A DNA stretch of 64,000 nt from Tetramitus jugosus (GCA_937625935.1 OW569344.1:434001-498000); one strand, 5' to 3'. Shown: positions 39,770 through 50,519, counted from the first letter of the stretch. Translations and numbers: made by a program. Notes: a model not told the origin generated them from the letters alone.

Positions 39770-39798
39770 TTAATGTGCATCACATAGTCCGATCAAGG

Positions 39799-41910
39799 TC
39801 AATTTAGAATAATTGACATCTCTCTCAGCTTCATTTTGAGTGCTTCGATTTGTTTCACTGACATTGATTGACGACATACATCAATGAGTGTTTGAATTGC
39901 TGATAATGGTTGCGCATGCAGAAATCTCTTTCGCTCACTCAGTATAGCGCTGGCTAAAGTTTCCCGATACTCTTCACAGTGGAGCACCAATAATTGTGGC
40001 AACTCGTCCTTCAATGGTATTTTGTAGTTGGTTATATCATTATACAGCTTATACACTGTTTCTGGATCATCCTTAAAGGTCCGTATTAATGTGATCATGG
40101 TAACCAAATCGGGTGTGAAATCTCTACCTAATGTATCTTTCATTTGCGAATAAAAGAATAAGGCCTTCTTTTGCATGTTCGAGTTACACAATCCCTTGAT
40201 TAAAGTATTGTAGGAAACACGATCCATGCTCACTCGATGGATGGACATGTCTCCGAGCACTAAATGCAACTCTGGGAATGAGGTTGCCCGATCTAACAAA
40301 ATATTGAAAGTGTAAACATCGGGTAAGACGCCATACTGTTCCTTGATACCAAGCACAAATTTCCTCGCTTGTTGAAATTCTCTTGTTCTGCACTTGGCAC
40401 CAAGGATATAATTGACCATTCTGATTGTTGGTTTTTGACCATACACTTTGAACATATTCTCAATATAGAGTCTAGTTCCCCGTACATCGTCCACTGCAGC
40501 AAGTACCGATATGGCTGCTTGGTGCAATCTCTCACTGGCATCTGTCAGTTTTGTTTTCTTCAGATGAGTGATGATACGATGAATATACGGCTTATATTGC
40601 TTCATGTTCTGAGACAAATTCTTCCTTAATGTCTCCAACAACAAACCATAAATCGCTGCACTAATCTCTGCATTATCATCAATTAATCGATTCAAAATAT
40701 TCATCGCATCATTCAGCAGATTGGCAGACACACATGCACTCAGTATATGCATGTACTCTTTGGATGAGTACTGAACTCGAAAAACATGCGAATCGTGAAT
40801 CCATTTCTGAGCCAACTGCAACCGCTCCTTCTCAAGCAATGCTGCCTTCTCACGGTCATGATGCTTGAGTCCATGCTTTTGCTCCTGACCAATGGTTTTG
40901 AGCAGTGTTGAAATCATGAAGCTATAGTGAAACGCTGAGAACAAATCAGTTGAATTCACATTGCTTCCATTACCCTCCTCTGTCTTTGTCATTCGATTCT
41001 GTTCCCGTTGTTTCTTCAAGCACAAGTCATAAAAGTAGGCCGCACGATCAAACAATCGACGATTCAAGCAATCAAGAATCACTGGAAACAAAATGGCTGG
41101 ATTCCTTGTTCGCTTCACAGTCAATCGCGTATTCCATTGATCCACAATATAATTCACCACTCGTCTCATCTCATTTCCATCATCACCATTTGCACCTTCA
41201 ACGACAGCACCATCAAAACTAATCTTTTCAGCATCACTAGGCTCCTCATTATCAACAACAACAGTAAACGAAAGACACCTCGAATGTAACAAGAATGCCC
41301 TCACAACTCTCAAATTCCACTGAAACAATTGATTTCTCTCTGCAAATGCAAACATTTTCCGATAGAGACCTTGATTGAACACTGCACTCTCATTCTCCAC
41401 AATCTTTAACAAAATTTCATCCACGAGAAACGTTCCCATTTGTTCAAACTGAACTGATTTGTATGGTCGAGAGCTCTTGTTACTTGATTTATGCTCATGT
41501 TGTTGTTGTTGTTGTTGTTCTTCCATGGTCATCATGGAACTGTTGAGCATGTTCATGATATCGAGACACTCGACTAGTCTACCGTTGCGATAATGATTCA
41601 GTAACATGTGTTTGGTGTTGGGAATGGGTTGAGAGAATTGTATTCTGGGTGGTAACGATGATGATGGTTCATGATGTTGATCTTTTGTTAATGGTTCATG
41701 ATGTTGATGCAAAGTAGCAGTAGGAGTAGCAGTAGCAGTAGTAGTAGTATGAGGATCATTCTGACTGCTGTTGTTTGTTGAGTAAAAGCTTTTGGTGGTG
41801 GTGAATAATGTGGAGGGTGTTGAAATGGTGGTGGAGGTGGTCGTAGTGGTCGTAAGATGAAATGACTGGAATGGTCTCCTCACACAACTGTACCCCCGCC
41901 TGATGATCAT
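39799..41910 (-). CDS. Pentatricopeptide-repeat protein, probably mitochondrial
   Basis: A PPR-type protein of 703 residues if begun at MIIRRGYSCVRRPF (41910). An in-frame ATG at 41979 would add 23 residues. The presequence is Arg/Ser/Thr-rich and ends in KSFYSTNNSS, typical of mitochondrial import. Low-complexity Thr and poly-Gln tracts follow. Helical repeats run from ~260 to the end. The best PPRs are in the C-terminal third (YTFNILLDRATSFPELHLVL; VSYNTLIKGLCNSNMQKKAL; FTPDLVTMITLIRTFKDDPE). There is no E or DYW extension, so it is a P-class protein likely acting in organellar RNA processing, stability or translation rather than C-to-U editing. It sits in tight tandem with the F-box/GTPase gene upstream. 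Confidence 0.85.
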   Translation of the reverse strand: MIIRRGYSCVRRPFQSFHLTTTTTTSTTISTPSTLFTTTKSFYSTNNSSQNDPHTTTTATATPTATLHQHHEPLTKDQHHEPSSSLPPRIQFSQPIPNTKHMLLNHYRNGRLVECLDIMNMLNSSMMTMEEQQQQQQHEHKSSNKSSRPYKSVQFEQMGTFLVDEILLKIVENESAVFNQGLYRKMFAFAERNQLFQWNLRVVRAFLLHSRCLSFTVVVDNEEPSDAEKISFDGAVVEGANGDDGNEMRRVVNYIVDQWNTRLTVKRTRNPAILFPVILDCLNRRLFDRAAYFYDLCLKKQREQNRMTKTEEGNGSNVNSTDLFSAFHYSFMISTLLKTIGQEQKHGLKHHDREKAALLEKERLQLAQKWIHDSHVFRVQYSSKEYMHILSACVSANLLNDAMNILNRLIDDNAEISAAIYGLLLETLRKNLSQNMKQYKPYIHRIITHLKKTKLTDASERLHQAAISVLAAVDDVRGTRLYIENMFKVYGQKPTIRMVNYILGAKCRTREFQQARKFVLGIKEQYGVLPDVYTFNILLDRATSFPELHLVLGDMSIHRVSMDRVSYNTLIKGLCNSNMQKKALFFYSQMKDTLGRDFTPDLVTMITLIRTFKDDPETVYKLYNDITNYKIPLKDELPQLLVLHCEEYRETLASAILSERKRFLHAQPLSAIQTLIDVCRQSMSVKQIEALKMKLREMSIILN

Positions 41911-41998
41911 GACACTGCGTTTTTTGTTTTTTGATTGTTGAGGGCGGAGGACGGAAATTTTCGTTTCACACATGCGCATCACAAAGGGTGAGTTGTAT

Positions 41999-43012
41999 TC
42001 AAACTATTGTGCACTTCTTGTCAGGCCTTGAAGGATAAAAGAGAGGCTCCAAGACTGCCCGGTAACCGGTATCAAATAGCTCCTTGAGATTACGTTGTGT
42101 CCGCGATGAATACGTAATCACTTTAACCACACGATTATTAAAGTAGATATGCTTGCTCACTTCTGCTTGTACTATGTTTCTCTTGTCTTCTGCTTCTTGA
42201 GGAGATACGCTGTCTTCTTTGGATAGCCCAATAATGATAGTACTCAATGGAAAGTTTCTCATACATCGAATGAGCCATGGGTGCACTTGTTCGGCCAACG
42301 ATGGCGACTGACAATCCAAAATGAGTAACACAGTTTGTGCACTGAGAGATGCTTCACCACATCGAAGCATTCGATCATCAGACTCATATATGGTCACGAA
42401 ACAAACCTTCCCATCAATCATAACGTTTGCCGTGCAGAATGACTCTTCATGTAGTCCGTAATTCTCGTCATTGTAACAGTAAGACTTGTATGTTCCTGTC
42501 TTTCCACTAGATTTTGGGCCCAATAGCATCAAAGAAATGCGTACCATGTCAGAATTTTGAAGACCAGGTGAAACAATAGTCTTGGGTGTCAAAATTTGCA
42601 GCAAAATGACTTCAGACTCGACCAAGTTCCTCAACTCTGCACAATAATCAGTGATAGATTCAGGTATTTCTTGGATAACCATCTTAATAAACAGCAATAG
42701 ATTTTGCAGTGGATCCTTACTCTTATGCTTTTTGCTCCGGCGTTTCTTGTCACCATGATCCTCATCATCACACAAGTGTCCATACAGTTGAATCCATTGC
42801 TTGTACACTGCAATCCTTGATAGATAGAGTTCCTTCCAAATGCTTGTTGAGCTTGCCACTCGACACATGTTGTGTCTGGAAGGATCCTTGACTACTAAAC
42901 TGGCCAACAGTAAGACATCAGAAAACTCCAAGTAGGAAAGTATCAAGTTAATGGCATCATCAAACAGTTCTCCAAAGCCTATCCGAGCGCTATGATTTCC
43001 ACTATACTCCAT
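41999..43012 (-). CDS. F-box-like domain fused to a divergent Ras-like GTPase with CaaX end
   Basis: A 337-residue single-exon protein. Residues ~14-70 look like an F-box (DDAINLILSYLEFSDVLLLAS ... SIWKELYLS). A basic linker (KKRRSKKHKSKD) follows. Residues ~157-330 resemble a small GTPase: P-loop GPKSSGKT at 165-172, a switch II region where the usual DxxGQ is replaced by ESDDRML, G4-like SKED (264-267) and G5-like SSR. The protein ends in KKCTIV, a CaaX prenylation signal. With switch II altered, GTP hydrolysis is probably impaired or it is a pseudo-GTPase. It could be a prenylated membrane-bound SCF adaptor. The ATG at 43012 is chosen because upstream codons lack an ATG start. Confidence 0.75.
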   Translation of the reverse strand: MEYSGNHSARIGFGELFDDAINLILSYLEFSDVLLLASLVVKDPSRHNMCRVASSTSIWKELYLSRIAVYKQWIQLYGHLCDDEDHGDKKRRSKKHKSKDPLQNLLLFIKMVIQEIPESITDYCAELRNLVESEVILLQILTPKTIVSPGLQNSDMVRISLMLLGPKSSGKTGTYKSYCYNDENYGLHEESFCTANVMIDGKVCFVTIYESDDRMLRCGEASLSAQTVLLILDCQSPSLAEQVHPWLIRCMRNFPLSTIIIGLSKEDSVSPQEAEDKRNIVQAEVSKHIYFNNRVVKVITYSSRTQRNLKELFDTGYRAVLEPLFYPSRPDKKCTIV

Positions 43013-43078
43013 TGGAAATATGTTCTTGTTTTTGTTTTTCACTCCGCTGGAAAATGCTGTGCCCGAAAAGAACTGTGC

Positions 43079-45163
43079 TCAGATGGGACCTGAGATAAAA
43101 TCGAAAGAGTCCATATCATTCAATTGGTGAGCACCAATGGTTCCATTTCTTGAGAGAACATTGGTCCATGGGTAGGGGAGTAGTTTGTGGTTTTGCAGAG
43201 CTAGTAGGCTGCCAAGCGAGGCCACACAGACTGCCAAGAACCATTTCATGATGTTGCCTGAGATGTAGACTTGACCCGTGGCACAAGGATTGAAATCAGA
43301 CATCGTTGCTCGTCCAACAAACCAAGGTATGACGAAGAAGAAAGGAATTGCAACACCTAAGTTGATAGCGTACATGATCAAATGGGTCAAGTACATCTCC
43401 TTTTCGTTCCATAGACTAAACTCACCTCTAATTGCAAATATTAGTAGTAATTGCAACGTAGCATGAACCTCCACAAAAGAGAGTAGATAATACTTTCTTG
43501 ATCGATCTTTACAAACATGTTTTAGTTACCTAGAAGAGAATGAGAAATCGAACAAAGCAACATACCTCGAACAAATCGAGAATATCGCTCATCAAAACCA
43601 CTCTTGTCTATTTTATACACCTTGATACCAATCAACTGTAGAAAGGATATCCTTCGAAGAACAAAACGTGAATAAATATTGATTGCATCGATGACCCCAT
43701 ATATTGGCCTTGGAAGCCATAGGAAGTACACCGAGCATTTGTACATCATTTCGAACAACTGATAGACAATAAAAAGTGGCCAGTCGTTAAAGTATACAAT
43801 CATAAGTTTCCAACAATATGTAGAAAACATTATGGAGATAAAGTCTATGAGAAGTTTGTCTGATCTGCAATTAAGGGGTTAGTAAATTGTTTCTCTTCTA
43901 GTACTGCACCCAGCTTACATACAATTTGTTCTCCATTAGGTGTTTGACAAATTTTTGAATCATCCAATTTACTACTGGATATAGCGGTATCAACACACAG
44001 TACACAACTGGTAAACTAGTGGTGGGAACTGCTGAAACCCATGCTATGTCCACAATCAATTGAGAGAATAAACACAGAACAGATAGGCAAACAATGAAGA
44101 AGTTCTTCCCTCTTCTGTTTTTGAGAAGTAGTTCTCTCTCCCATTTTGTCAATAACTCTTGAGTTTTTTCAGGACTTAGCTCATTTTGAGTCTGTGATAC
44201 TTCTGAAGCTCTCAACTGAACTCGGTGGGAATCATACTGAACCTGCGATGTCTGATCTTCCGCTTGTTGTCTTGCAGGGGAAACTTCATTCAAATCTACC
44301 TCTTTTGGCTTTTCATTCGCTTCGTTTGTTGGATAATTCTCCTTTTGAACTGGAATATCGTTATTCTGGACCTGTATCACATCATGAGGTCTTCTTGTCG
44401 TTTCTTCGCTTCTCCCTCTCCTAAACACCTTGGCACATGCTCCTGTTACCCAACGATACACAAAGCTGAAACCAATAGTGAAAATAATTTGAATATAGAC
44501 TGCATATGTGTTAATGATAGATATCTAGAAGGACCTCGTCGAAACAGTCATAACATACATCCTGGTACCATCATCATGGGACGATAGGTCTTGGCAACCA
44601 AGAAAAGAAGAAAAGGGGGGACTGAAAACACGGGAATACTGAGTGCAACAACTACAGCACTTGGGGCTATCCCAAAAACTAAAGGAACAATTGTAGCTGA
44701 AACCAAGGCACCATTGAAAAGACCCACATAGTTCAACTTAATACCAAAGTATCCAACTCTAATCCTACATGTCAATAATGACAAATCACAGAAAACAATA
44801 AGAATAATTTCCATACAAATTCATCTCTGTACTACTGCTGGAGGTTGACTTAGCGAAGTACACAATCATCAAGACGCTGGCCAATCCAAAAATGAGACCA
44901 AGAGACACAACATAACGAATCAAATAAATCCAAAACGGTTTGGCATTCTCATTCTTCTTTGAACTTATGATTACAAATCCATCCTCTCCCCTTGTGTAGT
45001 TATGAAATTCTGAGAAAACATTGTTCTCTGCTGCTTTCTGGCTCTCAATGGAAGAATTGTGCTCAGAAGTAATTTGAGGAGCTTGGTTTTCTTGAGACTC
45101 CGAGTTCAAATCAATCTCCTCTAAATTATTGAACTCTTCCTGTTGAGGTTGGTCTGTGTTCAT
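43079..45163 (-). CDS. Multi-pass membrane protein of unknown family, 5 exons
   Basis: Exons 44817-45163, 44559-44764, 43923-44499, 43566-43864 and 43079-43506 give 618 residues, with all phases fitting GT-AG introns of 52, 59, 58 and 59 nt. The N-terminal ~85 residues are acidic and polar. About ten hydrophobic segments follow, the first FWIYLIRYVVSLGLIFGLAS, then SATIVPLVFGIAPSAVVVAL. YIQIIFTIGFSFVYRW is created at a splice junction. A ~120-residue Glu/Gln/Asn-rich cytosolic-type loop lies in the middle (exon 3). The last exon has LTHLIMYAINLGVAIPFFFVI and WFLAVCVASLGSLLA. I do not recognise the family. Conceivable roles are transport or scramblase, but nothing in the sequence decides. The exon 4/5 acceptor (TTTGTAAAG) is the weakest junction. 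Confidence 0.65.
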
Positions 45164-45411
45164 TGTTTGCTAAAACCCTTTCGTAGATTTTATGAACGCT
45201 GGTAACCAAAACACCGCAACTTCGCATGTTCGAGTATGACTACTTAGAACTAAGTATAGACGAAGATATTATTCTTGAACTGTAGTACATGTGATCTCAG
45301 TCTTACTGCTTTCCGAAATGAACAACGACACTGCATCTCATTTTTTGATCAGCTCAAGAATGCTACTCGATAGGAACAGAGTTCAAACAATTGCACCACA
45401 AGATCAAATGT

Positions 45412-45963
45412 TTACTTGAATTTGACACCATCGGCATCCGATGTCGATCCTTGAATTAACTCTGCAGCACCTTTCTGATTCAAAACAAATATCGCCTTTC
45501 TGAATAACTCAGGATTCATTCCATAAAACTCCGCTCCTTCACCTGTTTCTCCTTCAAGTAATTCATACACAGTAAGAACGGAACTATTGTATCCATTTTC
45601 ATTGACCCAAGCAAGGATCACATCAGCCCATTGTGCAGGTGTCTTCCAATACACATCAACATGCGTCCTTCGCCTAGCATCATGATACTCTGCTCTTCCC
45701 TCTCTCACCATTTGATCAAAAAAGTGGTAGAGTGAATCCTTGGTAAGCTTTCTATGTATAGAAGCATTGTTAAACAGTGGCATTTCCAGGCATTCATCCA
45801 CATTCAACGTGTAAATGGCCAATTGTTGACAGTATTGTACAATGAGATCGATCCAGAGACGAGTCTGCTTTTCACGAGTTGTCAGAACAGGTTGCAACGT
45901 GTAAAATGGAGGTAGATTGTGGAATGGAGGGTATTTGAACTCTGATGCAGCTTTCGTTGTCAT
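45412..45963 (-). CDS. VPS25: ESCRT-II subunit VPS25
   Basis: A 183-residue protein matching VPS25. It starts with the PPF-type motif YPPFHNLPPFYTLQPVL, the segment that inserts into VPS22 and VPS36, followed by TREKQTRLWIDLIVQYCQ. Two winged-helix domains come after it, with ASIHRKLTKDSLYHFFDQMV and the YWKTPAQWADVILAW strand-helix unit. Length (about 175-200) is normal. ESCRT-II bridges ESCRT-I and ESCRT-III on endosomes. The ATG at 45963 is chosen; upstream codons in frame run into the divergent TRF4-like leader. Together with CHMP1 and VPS55 it adds to the endosomal sorting genes of this window. Confidence 0.95.
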   Translation of the reverse strand: MTTKAASEFKYPPFHNLPPFYTLQPVLTTREKQTRLWIDLIVQYCQQLAIYTLNVDECLEMPLFNNASIHRKLTKDSLYHFFDQMVREGRAEYHDARRRTHVDVYWKTPAQWADVILAWVNENGYNSSVLTVYELLEGETGEGAEFYGMNPELFRKAIFVLNQKGAAELIQGSTSDADGVKFK

Positions 45964-46158
45964 TGTTTGAGACTTGTTCTTTTTTTCTCTCTCCGACAAT
46001 CGGAAAATATCAAATTTAATCACCGATGGTTCAATCGCAACCAAGATGTTCAACTTCTGTTTGCCTCTCTTTTCTTGTCGCAACAATCATTTTCACACAG
46101 ACAGAGTCAAAGCGAAAAGAGTAACAGAAAATTTTTTGTGTGTAGACGAGTGGAGCAA
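45964..46158. promoter_or_regulatory. Bidirectional promoter between VPS25 and the TRF4-like gene
   Basis: 195 bp between two divergent start codons. Open frames cross it on both strands but have no conserved content. T-rich stretches (TTCTTTTTTTCTCTC at about 45977) are visible; no TATA box. Confidence 0.35.
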
Positions 46159-48288
46159 ATGAGCACAGCAACAAACTCTGCAACAACAACAAGCATTGTT
46201 GAAGAACAACCAACAGCCGTTGATGATTCGTCAACAACTGCATCAACCACAAATTATCAACCAGTACATGAAACCAAGGACAATTTGCTTCAATTGTTCT
46301 CCAGTGCCAACTCTCCATGGTCACAATACTACAGCGTCGATATTCTCGTCAAGGAAGCAGAAGAGAGACAAAAGAATTCGACTCCTTTGCTATCCAACAA
46401 CCTCAAAGCCAAATTGGCGGAGCGGAAAGCAAAAATGAAATCTTTAAAAATAGAATTGAGCGGCAACAATAATCCTGCGGCTACAACAGCAGTTACATTA
46501 ACAACTACCACCACATCATTGAATGCTTCATCTTCCTTCATCAACAATCATGTTGCAACAGCTTCTTCTTCTTCTGCATCGACGTCAAATAATGGTCAAA
46601 AGAGTGATGCGAACATGAGTGAAAAATTTCCTATTGTTCCTAGCAAGAACAATACTACTATTTTAAATCAACCAACAACTATTGTTATTGCAGAGAGCTC
46701 TGATGAAGAGGACTTTGCACCCACTTCTAAGAATACTTCTGCTACTGCTGCTGTTGTGAATGATTATGTTGATAATGATCTCGTTGTTGAAATTTCATCT
46801 GATGATGATAATGAAGATGATGAAGCTGCTGCAAATAATCAGAATGTTCATCATCCTCAAAAAGATGATGACATTTCAATCAATGATCCTCTCCAAATTC
46901 CGCATGAAGAAGAAGATGCAGATGACTCGGAAGAACCATGGGTTCAACAAGTGTCAAAATCATCCAAATCTCCCTCTCAAAATCAGCAGCAACAACAAAA
47001 CAAGCAAAAGAAGCAACAAGGACAGGATGAGTTTGGTGAAGAATTTGTTTCAATACGTGGTGAAGACGATGACAATGATATGATACTGCGAAGGATTGTG
47101 AGTACTGTTCCTTGGATCACAAAAGAGTACCAGGGACCAAAAGCGTTGCGACTCCATGAAGAACTCATCGAGTTCTACAACTTTGTGAAGCAAACACCGA
47201 GTGAGCACGCACAGAGAGAATCCGTCATCAAACAAGTTGAAGATATTTGTAAGGAAGTGGATCCTACGTGCACCGTGGAACTGTTTGGTAGTTATCCGAG
47301 TGAATTGATGATTCCGGGCAGTGATCTCGATGTTCAGGTCACGAGTGAACTTGATGCAAAGAACTTTTTGACCAAGGTTCATGATGCTGTGAAGCGAAAA
47401 CGATTTGCGTCCAAGATTGAAAAGGTGTTGTCTGCGCGTGTACCCATTGTTAAGTTTGTAGAGTCGAGTACGGGTCAAAACATTGACATTTCGTGCAACA
47501 CGAAGAACAATGTGAGTTTGGCTGTTCAAACGGTGCGAAAATTCAGTCAAACATTCCCTCAATTCAAATATCTTGCCCTGTTCCTAAAGTACTTTTTGAG
47601 GCAGAGAGGTCTCAATGAAGTGTTCAGTGGTGGTCTATCGAGCTTTGGACTCTCTCTCATGATTATCAGTCATTTACAAATGCACAGTTGCAACACAAAT
47701 GCCTCTGATGCTCAAATATCCACACTAGGAACACTGTTGCTAGACTTTTTCGCACTGTATGGTCTCTATTTTAACTATAAGAGCGTAGGTATTGATGTGA
47801 GGCGAGGTGGCACGTATGTGGCCAATCCGAACGATGGTAAGAAGAATCAAATGCTTCAGCTGTATGTCATTGATCCAAACGACTTTACAAACAATGTGAC
47901 AAAGGGCACAGCAAATGTAGCAGGTATTAGACATGCATTCCAACACGCCTTCTCATCACTAACAGCAGATGAGAGTCAATTCACTGGTGATCAGAAGAAT
48001 ATGTCCTTACTCTCACGGATCATTCGTGTGACGAGAGATGACTTGAAACGAAGAGTGTACATTCATCAAGATACAACATTCAAGCAATATTGCTTGACGC
48101 GTGGTGTAATGGTTGATGATCCACGAAGGAGACATCATTACAACAACTACAACAATAACAATGGCAGTAGTAGTAATATTAATCACGCAAACGGATACAA
48201 CAAGCACAACCAAAACTCACGAAAGAATGCCAAGAGAAGAAGAGACGGCAGATCAGACAACAGAGGCAACAAAAAGCAAAAACGATAA
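46159..48288 (+). CDS. TRF4/PAPD5-type non-canonical poly(A) polymerase
   Basis: A 709-residue single-exon protein. The N-terminal ~330 residues are Ser/Thr/Asn-rich and acidic. The nucleotidyltransferase domain carries the signature GSYPSELMIPGSDLDVQV starting at G377. The metal-binding Asp residues are D389, D391 and D443 (NIDISCN). A central helix with YFLRQRGLNEVFSGGLSSFG and a PAP-associated segment (LGTLLLDFFALYG; GIDVRRGGTYV) follow, typical of Trf4/PAPD5/PAPD7. The C-terminus is Asn/His-rich and ends in a basic RRRDGRSDNRGNKKQKR tail. TRF4 enzymes add short A-tails that target nuclear RNAs to the exosome (TRAMP). The start at 46159 is preferred because the upstream frame reads through the divergent promoter. 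Confidence 0.93.
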   Translation: MSTATNSATTTSIVEEQPTAVDDSSTTASTTNYQPVHETKDNLLQLFSSANSPWSQYYSVDILVKEAEERQKNSTPLLSNNLKAKLAERKAKMKSLKIELSGNNNPAATTAVTLTTTTTSLNASSSFINNHVATASSSSASTSNNGQKSDANMSEKFPIVPSKNNTTILNQPTTIVIAESSDEEDFAPTSKNTSATAAVVNDYVDNDLVVEISSDDDNEDDEAAANNQNVHHPQKDDDISINDPLQIPHEEEDADDSEEPWVQQVSKSSKSPSQNQQQQQNKQKKQQGQDEFGEEFVSIRGEDDDNDMILRRIVSTVPWITKEYQGPKALRLHEELIEFYNFVKQTPSEHAQRESVIKQVEDICKEVDPTCTVELFGSYPSELMIPGSDLDVQVTSELDAKNFLTKVHDAVKRKRFASKIEKVLSARVPIVKFVESSTGQNIDISCNTKNNVSLAVQTVRKFSQTFPQFKYLALFLKYFLRQRGLNEVFSGGLSSFGLSLMIISHLQMHSCNTNASDAQISTLGTLLLDFFALYGLYFNYKSVGIDVRRGGTYVANPNDGKKNQMLQLYVIDPNDFTNNVTKGTANVAGIRHAFQHAFSSLTADESQFTGDQKNMSLLSRIIRVTRDDLKRRVYIHQDTTFKQYCLTRGVMVDDPRRRHHYNNYNNNNGSSSNINHANGYNKHNQNSRKNAKRRRDGRSDNRGNKKQKR

Positions 48289-48551
48289 ACGACCAACCAC
48301 CTATTTTATTCATCGAATATGTGAATGGCTTTCGTTGTATTACAACACACTCAATTACAAGAGTGTGTGAAATGACGTTGAATCATGATCAACTTTCCGG
48401 ATTTTCTCCGTTACAACAATTTCCACTCCGCGATCTCTGACGATGGTCACACACCGACACTGCGCGATCACCCTCGCATCAACAAGAAAGAAACCCAATC
48501 ACATCATCCACCACCCACACAACAACTACAAACACAAACAACAACACAAGA

Positions 48552-49013
48552 ATGTCCAACAACGAAAGAACTTTTATTGCCTTGAAGCCTGATGCCGTCC
48601 AAAGAGGACTTGTCGGTGAGATCATCTCCAGATTCGAAAGAAAGGGATTCAAGTTGGTTGCCTTGAAGCTTGTTACTGCTTCCAAGGACTTGGCTGAGAA
48701 CCATTATGCTGAGCACAAGGAGAGACCATTCTTTGGTGGTTTGGTTTCCTTCTTGACCTCTGGCCCAGTTGTCGCTATGATCTGGGAAGGTAAGGGTGTT
48801 GTTGCCTCTGCAAGAACCTTGATTGGTGCAACCAACCCATTGACCTCCACCCCTGGCACCATTAGAGGTGACTTGGCTGTTGATGTTGGCAGAAACGTCA
48901 TCCACGGATCTGACTCTGTTGAAAGCGCTCAAAGAGAAATTGCTTTGTGGTTCCAACAAGACGAACAAAACGAATGGACTCCATCCCAAAACTCATGGGT
49001 TTACGAAAAGTAA
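48552..49013 (+). CDS. NDK: Nucleoside diphosphate kinase
   Basis: A 153-residue NDK, complete and typical in length. It begins with [20 protein letters not shown]. The phosphohistidine is H118 in RNVIHGSDS. The nucleotide-binding [16 protein letters not shown] loop and the C-terminal QNSWVYEK Trp-Tyr-Glu are present. It transfers the gamma-phosphate between nucleoside triphosphates via the His intermediate, and is normally cytosolic and hexameric. Codon use is strongly biased (AAG, TTG, GGT, ACC), like uL23, which indicates high expression. Start is preceded by an ACAACAACACAAG leader. Convergent with IFT57. Confidence 0.97.
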   Translation: MSNNERTFIALKPDAVQRGLVGEIISRFERKGFKLVALKLVTASKDLAENHYAEHKERPFFGGLVSFLTSGPVVAMIWEGKGVVASARTLIGATNPLTSTPGTIRGDLAVDVGRNVIHGSDSVESAQREIALWFQQDEQNEWTPSQNSWVYEK

Positions 49014-49090
49014 ATTGTAAATTCGTTGATCGTTGAAAAAACCTAATGTTTGTTGTTTTATTGCAGTCTACAACCTTGGGATTGACCCGA

Positions 49091-50519
49091 TCAGTCGTAC
49101 GACTCATCCAACAAAAAGGAAGTATTGCCATTATTGATGGCAAATGGATCGAAACCAAAGTTTTCAGGAACGATTCCTGCCGATTGAGCTCTCTTGATTT
49201 GTTTTTGTGTGCTGGCACTCTGACTCCTCGTTGTTTTGACCTTGGCTTGCATGAGACTGTCGGTCAATACTCCTGTTCTCATGTCCATGTTTCGTATCTC
49301 GCCCTTCAACCTTTGCAATGCTTGCTTGATCTGGTTCAATGGTGTAGTGTCTCCCATCTTCTTTCTCAGATTGTCCACTCCATTGTTGACTTGTTCCAGG
49401 TCTGATGACACTGAACTGAGTTCGTTCGTGAGTGTATTGATGCTCTCTTCGTATTCCTTGTATTTGGTTGTAATCTGCTCAAGATCTTCCTGGTTCTTCT
49501 TGAATGTGTTGAGCATGGATGATATGGATGAGTCATCACTTAGCATTTTCTCTCTCTTTGCGATACGGTCCGTCAACTTTGATACTTCTTCAGAGATGCG
49601 AGACAGTTTCTCTGTTGTGTCAGGCAGAAGCTCTTGAATAATCTTCTCCTGTTCTGACATTGATTCCACATGAGTTCTCCAATCCTTGTGATCTACATTC
49701 AGTCTTAGAACGAGCTGTGGCGCGACATGTTCTAGCTCTAATCTCCACTCCTGTGCATTGACATCACTCTCAATTGCTTTGTTTCTTGGAATTTCCTCCC
49801 CCTTCTTTTCTTTGCTCTTTGCCCTATACTCTACATACATATCCTCTTCTTCTGACTCTTCTTCAATGTTGTTCTCCTCATCTTCTGCGTCCTCTTCATC
49901 ATATATGTCATCTTCTGAGAAGACAATACTTGGTGGGATGACTGGAGATCTCATCCTTAGATTTTGCTTCTGGATAGCCAAGTCCAACAATTGATCCAGC
50001 GCAAAGCATATTGCATCTCCATATCCTTGTTTAAGTTTGGCAGGTGAATCAACAATCACGCCAACCTTCTTGAGCTCCGTCACAAGACTAGAAGCAGTTG
50101 CATTTGGGTCAGAGTACTGATCAGGTGATTCATATCCTGGGACCTTCAGCAAATCTTGAAGGATCCACGAAATATATTCTACAAGCGTTCGAAACTGTTC
50201 TCCAGGATTCAACCGATTCTGTGTGGCAAAGTACGTCCTTGAGATAGGTGAAAACACATCTTCATAGTTCAGAAGCTTCAATTTGTCTACAATATCCTCC
50301 ATGATAACAAATGGACTGGCAGGAGCAGGTTTCTACATGGGTAAGAATCGAACATTAGCTCAATGTAAAAATTGACAAGGACAGTCGTACAAACAACGAG
50401 AAAACACTTACCTCGGGTCTCCGAGCTAGACTCCGTGTTCCTCCAGTGCCAGACCCTTGGATGTCCTCTTGGTCCTCTTCGTCTTGATCTCTTTCTTCCA
50501 CTCTATCTTCTTCCTCCAT
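49091..50519 (-). CDS. IFT57: Intraflagellar transport protein IFT57 (HIPPI), 2 exons
   Basis: Exon 1 (50412-50519) encodes 36 residues, an acidic N-terminus. Exon 2 (49091-50332) continues after a 79-nt intron (GTAAGT...TGTAG), giving 449 residues. The match to IFT57 is clear: MEDIVDKLKLLNYEDVF, NPGEQFRTLVEYISWIL, YSDPNATASSLVTELKKVG, KLKQGYGDAICFALD, an acidic stretch, EWRLELEHVAPQL and HKDWRTHVESM, then a coiled coil ending in DTTPLNQIKQALQRLKGEI. IFT57 belongs to the IFT-B complex that moves cargo along the flagellar axoneme. Its presence implies a flagellated stage in the life cycle. The C-terminal ~45 residues are not conserved. Confidence 0.95.

Noticed and set aside
41489-41520. CAA/TTG-type triplet run as a disease-type repeat or mobile element
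   Set aside because: Short in-frame poly-Gln tract in the PPR linker; simple repeats of this type are scattered throughout the window.
45967-46158. Overlapping N-terminal extensions of VPS25 and the TRF4-like protein
   Set aside because: Both frames read across the shared promoter without conserved sequence; the internal ATGs at 45963 and 46159 fit the families.
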